A program made the position numbers and the translations under genes. A stretch of 64,000 bases of DNA from Lujinxingia vulgaris (GTDB lineage: Bacteria; Myxococcota_A; Bradymonadia; Bradymonadales; Bradymonadaceae), in the NCBI RefSeq assembly GCF_007997015.1, contig NZ_VOSM01000008.1, positions 148,387 through 212,386 of the forward strand, in the 5' to 3' direction. Positions 60,851 through 64,000 of the stretch are shown here, in pieces. Positions within the stretch are counted from its first letter, which is position 1. Each line of letters begins with the position of its first letter. Below the pieces are notes generated by a model. The model had not been told where the DNA came from and searched no databases. It saw only the letters and a list, made by a program, of their open reading frames with translations.

Positions 60851-62881
60851 TCAGCGCTGCACTCGCACGCGGCGGCGCGCGATGTCCACCACAAACTCGC
60901 CATCGCCAGGGCGCTCAATGCTTAAGGAGACCGGGGTGTCGGCCTGGCCGCGGATGCGCGCGATGACGTCCGGCAGGCTCAAGCGATGGGTGGGGAGCTC
61001 ATCGACGGCCAGGATGCGGTCGCCGGGCTGAAGTCCGGCTTCTGCGGAAGCGGAGCCGGGCATCACATTGACCACCACGATGTCGCGGGCCTGGCTGCGC
61101 AGGCTGGCGCCGATGCCGTAAAAGGCCAGCGCCGGCTCGGGGTTGTCGGTGGGGGTGAGTTCGATGTCGTAGGAGAGGGTTTCGCCGCTTGCGAGCTCGA
61201 TGCCGGCGACGAGCTCGGGCTCGTAGCCGTTGGCGCGCACATGCAGGGTGACAAGCCCGTCGGGGAGCTCATCAAGGGCGTAGTGGCCCGAGGGGTTGGC
61301 CAGGGTGTTTCGCGGCGACAGACGCTGGGAGGGGTCGACCAGGGTGACTGAGGCCGTCGCGATAGGCTCTCCGCTCTGACGATCGCGCACAACGCCCTCG
61401 ATGGCCGCGCCTTCGATAAGCTGCAGGCGGATGTTGTCGGTGGTGCGCCCGGCGCGCACCTCAAAGAGCTCGGAGGTGACCGGCGCAAGCCCCGGCGCGC
61501 GGGCTACCAGCGCGTAGTAGCCCGGGGTGAGCGGGCCGATGCGAAAGCGTCCGGTGGAGGTCTCGACCTGCTCGGCGTTGATTCGCCCGGGGACGTAGGG
61601 GTGGGGCGGGGGCACGTCCATCGCGGCGATGGCGATCTGGTAGGAGGTGACGGGCCGGCCGCGGGCATCGACGACGGCGCCGGCCAACTCCCCGCCGGGG
61701 CGAAGCTCCAGGGTGACGGGCTGGCCGAGGCGTGTGCTTTGCCGGGCCGAGGGCCCGTAGGCCGAGGAGGTTGCCTGGAGCGTCCAGGGGACATCCGGGG
61801 CGGACTCCCAGTTGAAGAGCCCGTCGTCGCCAACGGGAAGGCGGCGGCTATCGCCGGCGGAAGAGGCGATCACAAAGCCGGGTTGCGGCTGGCCATCAGG
61901 CCCGACGACTCGCCCGAAGAGTCCCCGGGCCGGTTCCAGGACGAGGTCGTAAGCGGCGGTGGTGCCCGTCTCCACGGTGAAGGGGCCCAGGGTGTCGGGG
62001 TAGTGATCGGGGGCGGCGGCGCTCAGGGTGTAGTCACCCGGGGGAAGATCATCGAAGCGAAAGCGACCCGTGCTCGATGTCTCGGTGCGGCGAGAGGTCT
62101 GGGTGCCGGTCATGGTGACGTTGGCGGCCAGAGGTTCACCCGAAGCGGAGAGGACGACACCTGTGAGCGCGGTGGTGGGTCGGAGCTCGATGTGCACCTC
62201 CCCGCCATCTTCTCCGGGCCGCAGACGCAGAGCCTGGCTCTCGGCGTAGGGGAAGTCCTCCAGGTTCGTCTCCACTGTGACCGCGACGCGTCCGGCAGCG
62301 AGGCGGTTGAGTTCAAAGCGTCCCTCGACGTCCGTGCGGGCGAGCTCGGAGAGGGTGTGAGGCACGAGCGGTTCCTGCCCCAGCCCATGGGCCTCGGTGT
62401 AGGCGAGCCCGATGACGGCGTCTTCAACCGGGGCGCCGTTGAGGGTGACGCGTCCGCGCAGGTGTGCGGGTTTGTGCAGAAAAACATCAATGGATTCAGG
62501 GGGTTGCGTGTCGCCCTTGGGGGCGTTGAGTCGCATTGTACCCAATTCGCCGACCCCGCCGCGCACGTACTCCGGGTGGGTCGCGTCAAGGAGGATCGTG
62601 CCATCGGATGCCGAGTTCAGGGTTTCGAGGTCGAACTCAAAGTGCCCCTGCGCATCGCTTTCCACCTCAAGGGCTCCGGCCATGACAGTGGCTCCCGGCA
62701 GGGGCCGGCCCCCTTCCGTGAGCACGCGCCCCGCGAGCACACGAGTGTGGTCCTCGGGGACGTCGGGCCCCGGCCTCGACTGAAGCCAGAAGCCGCGTGA
62801 GAGAAAGGCCACGAGCGTTAGTCCTCCCAGCAGGAGCGCGACGCCAATTCTTCGGCGTGTATCGGGAGAGGATGGGATCAT
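60851..62881 (-). CDS. Membrane-anchored protein with repeated carboxypeptidase-regulatory-like domains and a C-terminal PDZ domain
   Basis: 676 residues from the ATG at 62881. An N-terminal membrane anchor (IGVALLLGGLTLVAFLSRGF) is followed by about six beta-sandwich repeats. Each starts with a LxGxVxxxxGxPxxxAxV pattern (for example LAGRVLTEGGRPLPGATV, LTGVVLSASGEPLAANVT, IEGVVRDRQSGEPIATASV) and ends with a DxxGxFxFxxLPPGxYxL type strand. The PDZ domain (about 585-670) has SASAEAGLQPGDRILAVDELP. There is no protease domain. It probably scaffolds or presents partners in the periplasm or at the surface. Similar multi-repeat proteins are common in myxobacteria; function unknown. Confidence 0.82.
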   Translation of the reverse strand: MIPSSPDTRRRIGVALLLGGLTLVAFLSRGFWLQSRPGPDVPEDHTRVLAGRVLTEGGRPLPGATVMAGALEVESDAQGHFEFDLETLNSASDGTILLDATHPEYVRGGVGELGTMRLNAPKGDTQPPESIDVFLHKPAHLRGRVTLNGAPVEDAVIGLAYTEAHGLGQEPLVPHTLSELARTDVEGRFELNRLAAGRVAVTVETNLEDFPYAESQALRLRPGEDGGEVHIELRPTTALTGVVLSASGEPLAANVTMTGTQTSRRTETSSTGRFRFDDLPPGDYTLSAAAPDHYPDTLGPFTVETGTTAAYDLVLEPARGLFGRVVGPDGQPQPGFVIASSAGDSRRLPVGDDGLFNWESAPDVPWTLQATSSAYGPSARQSTRLGQPVTLELRPGGELAGAVVDARGRPVTSYQIAIAAMDVPPPHPYVPGRINAEQVETSTGRFRIGPLTPGYYALVARAPGLAPVTSELFEVRAGRTTDNIRLQLIEGAAIEGVVRDRQSGEPIATASVTLVDPSQRLSPRNTLANPSGHYALDELPDGLVTLHVRANGYEPELVAGIELASGETLSYDIELTPTDNPEPALAFYGIGASLRSQARDIVVVNVMPGSASAEAGLQPGDRILAVDELPTHRLSLPDVIARIRGQADTPVSLSIERPGDGEFVVDIARRRVRVQR

Positions 62882-63126
62882 GGGCAGCCGGGAATCCGTG
62901 GGTTTCGGTGCGCGGCCTCGGACGCGAGACCGAGGGGAAGTGTAGCAGGGCGAGGAGTGGTAGCAATACGGCGCCTTGCGCACAATCTCGCTGCGGGACG
63001 CATACGGATAAGCATGTAAAGTCGATTGCACGTGGTCGGCGCGTGGCGTGGATGCGCTTTGTATGAGCCGGGCAGATGTAGCGGAGGGGTGTGCTTGAGC
63101 AGGGCGTCGATGGCGGGGTTAGAGGT

Positions 63127-63358
63127 GACCCAGGGTCGCAATCGAACCGACCGAGGGTCACGGGAAGTAGAGTGTTTTTGCGGTCACCAATCGCCCTGTC
63201 CAGAGGGCTCAATTGTCGTGACCGTGGGTCACGCGCGAACTGACCCAGGGTTGCAATCGACCCGGTTAAGGGTGACCCAGGGTCATGCACGAACTGACCG
63301 CGCGAACTGACCCAGGGTCGCAATCGACCAGGGTCGCAATCGACCCGACCGAGGGTCA
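63127..63358. repeat. GACCNNNGGTC array G (degenerate, about 7 copies)
   Basis: GACCCAGGGTC at 63127, 63274 and 63309; GACCGAGGGTC at 63149 and 63348; GACCGTGGGTC at 63220; GACCCAGGGTT at 63242. The pairs 63127/63149 and 63220/63242 keep 22-bp spacing. A module GACCGAGGGTCAC-N-GAAGT-N-GAGTGTT-N-TTGCGG occurs twice, 199 bp apart. The array seems to be decaying. Confidence 0.85.
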
Positions 63359-63730
63359 CCGAAAGTCGAGTGTTCTTGCGGGTGAGAGAGAAGTTCTTGG
63401 GTGGCAATCCGTTTTTACGGACGCCCGAATGTGACGTTTCAGGGGAGCGCGCGAACTCATCTGGGAGTGGGAGAGGCCCCCCAGGGAAAAGCCGGGCAGG
63501 GAGGGGCAATAGGTTTTGTCCATTAACTTAGGGATGGAGCGTTCCGGAGTTGCAAAGTGTGAAGCGTCATTATCGAACGCTACGGGATTTTCCAGCGCGG
63601 ATGAGATGCTGGACGAACTCGCGCAGATGCAGCCGCTGCGTCGTGATTGTGCGCTCAGCGGAAAGTGAGGTGACCGGGGTTGATTCCATCAGAACGGTAG
63701 CATTTGACTGATAAAACACCGCACGAAAAT

Positions 63731-63763
63731 GACCGTGGGTCACCCCCGAAGATGACCGTGGGT
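63731..63763. repeat. GACCNNNGGTC pair H
   Basis: Two GACCGTGGGTC copies at 63731 and 63753, 22 bp apart, about 190 bp before the gene that starts at 63950. The rest of 63360-63949 shows no convincing gene. Confidence 0.85.
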
Positions 63764-63949
63764 CAAAGAAAGCCCAGCAATTACGCGCCTGATCGCCACG
63801 TCGACGCGACAGAACGCACCTGGAACCGGTCAGCTACTTGCCTACATCTCCCCACCTTTTTTTCATCCGCCACGCAACATTCTCATTTTCCCTCCGATAA
63901 CAAGCCAGAGAGGTCCAACACCAACCCTTCCACCTCACTGGAGCCCCCA

Positions 63950-64000
63950 ATGACTCGCCCCCGTCGTCATGTCGCAGGCCAGGTCGCCGCCCTGACTCGC
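63950..64000 (+). CDS. Start of a gene cut by the window end; possibly a Y1/RAYT-type transposase
   Basis: The ATG at 63950 has GGAG 6-7 bases upstream. The 17 visible residues, MTRPRRHVAGQVAALTR, are basic. The M-x-RPRR-x-x-x-G start resembles the first residues of IS200-like and REP-associated (RAYT) transposases, which often begin MxRPRR followed by a short strand ending in TRR. This is very little evidence; the rest of the gene lies outside the window. Its position next to repeated near-palindromes makes the idea worth testing. Confidence 0.4.
   Translation, partial: MTRPRRHVAGQVAALTR

Noticed and set aside
63534..63668. Short frame of 44 codons starting ATG at 63534
   Set aside because: Weak ribosome site and no recognisable motif; it could be a remnant, but the support is too thin to annotate.
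34468..63763. GACCNNNGGTC arrays as CRISPR
   Set aside because: Repeats are only 11 bp, spacers are 11 or about 24 bp and often repeated themselves, and no cas gene is present.

Overview
This is a GC-rich chromosomal window from a Gram-negative bacterium. Lipoprotein signal peptides are abundant (many with Asp/Glu/Ala-rich linkers and Cys-rich domains), and there are outer-membrane proteins, a Frz-like chemosensory operon with a CheA-receiver fusion, Tad-like pseudopilins, a fused trehalose synthase-maltokinase and repeat-loaded spacers. Together these suggest a myxobacterium-like deltaproteobacterium, possibly of the Bradymonadales type. That assignment is inference: no rRNA or tRNA gene was seen in the window.

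Layout. 1-1.17 kb: end of an unrecognised gene, then a 42-bp minisatellite. 2-5.3 kb: lactate permease and Na/Pi cotransporter. 5.6-10 kb: a frameshifted lipoprotein gene and two tandem paralogous lipoproteins with a CAP-like region. 10.2-12.2 kb: a RES/Xre toxin-antitoxin pair and an S23-type four-helix-bundle gene between two inverted hexanucleotide arrays. 12.2-15 kb: a VOC protein and an AraC regulator between a full-length M23 peptidase gene and a truncated copy of it. 15-19.3 kb: a small envelope protein, Ada, and three lipoproteins. 19.5-30.7 kb: OtsA, a four-gene TadE/TadG-like operon, TreS-maltokinase, and a DUF1634/TauE pair. 30.7-33.9 kb: a PLP decarboxylase translationally coupled to a His-containing polytopic membrane protein. 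35.4-43.5 kb: glutathione peroxidase, a three-gene envelope operon, nadA-nadB-Crp/Fnr regulator, and hemN. 44-52.7 kb: comEC, secA, folB and an M50 protease. 52.7-58.2 kb: a cheW-cheW-mcp-cheA/REC operon. 58.9-62.9 kb: two unfamiliar large proteins. The window ends inside the first codons of another gene.

The most unusual content is between the genes. From about 34.4 kb to the end, eight spacers carry roughly 85-90 copies (manual count) of an 11-bp near-palindrome, GACC-NNN-GGTC, with centre CAC/GTG, CAG, GAC or related. Neighbouring copies are almost always 22 bp or 34-36 bp apart. The first 34 kb lacks the motif. Separately, three arrays of unrelated sequence (about 1.2-1.9 kb, 11.2-11.6 kb and 34.9-35.3 kb) all have a period of exactly 42 bp. 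A cluster of DnaA-box-like 9-mers lies next to the largest 11-bp motif array, between the divergent comEC and secA genes.

Functional themes: NAD and heme synthesis grouped with a Crp/Fnr-type regulator and a matching operator; trehalose metabolism (OtsA, TreS-Mak); surface-structure and chemosensory genes; and many envelope lipoproteins of unknown role.
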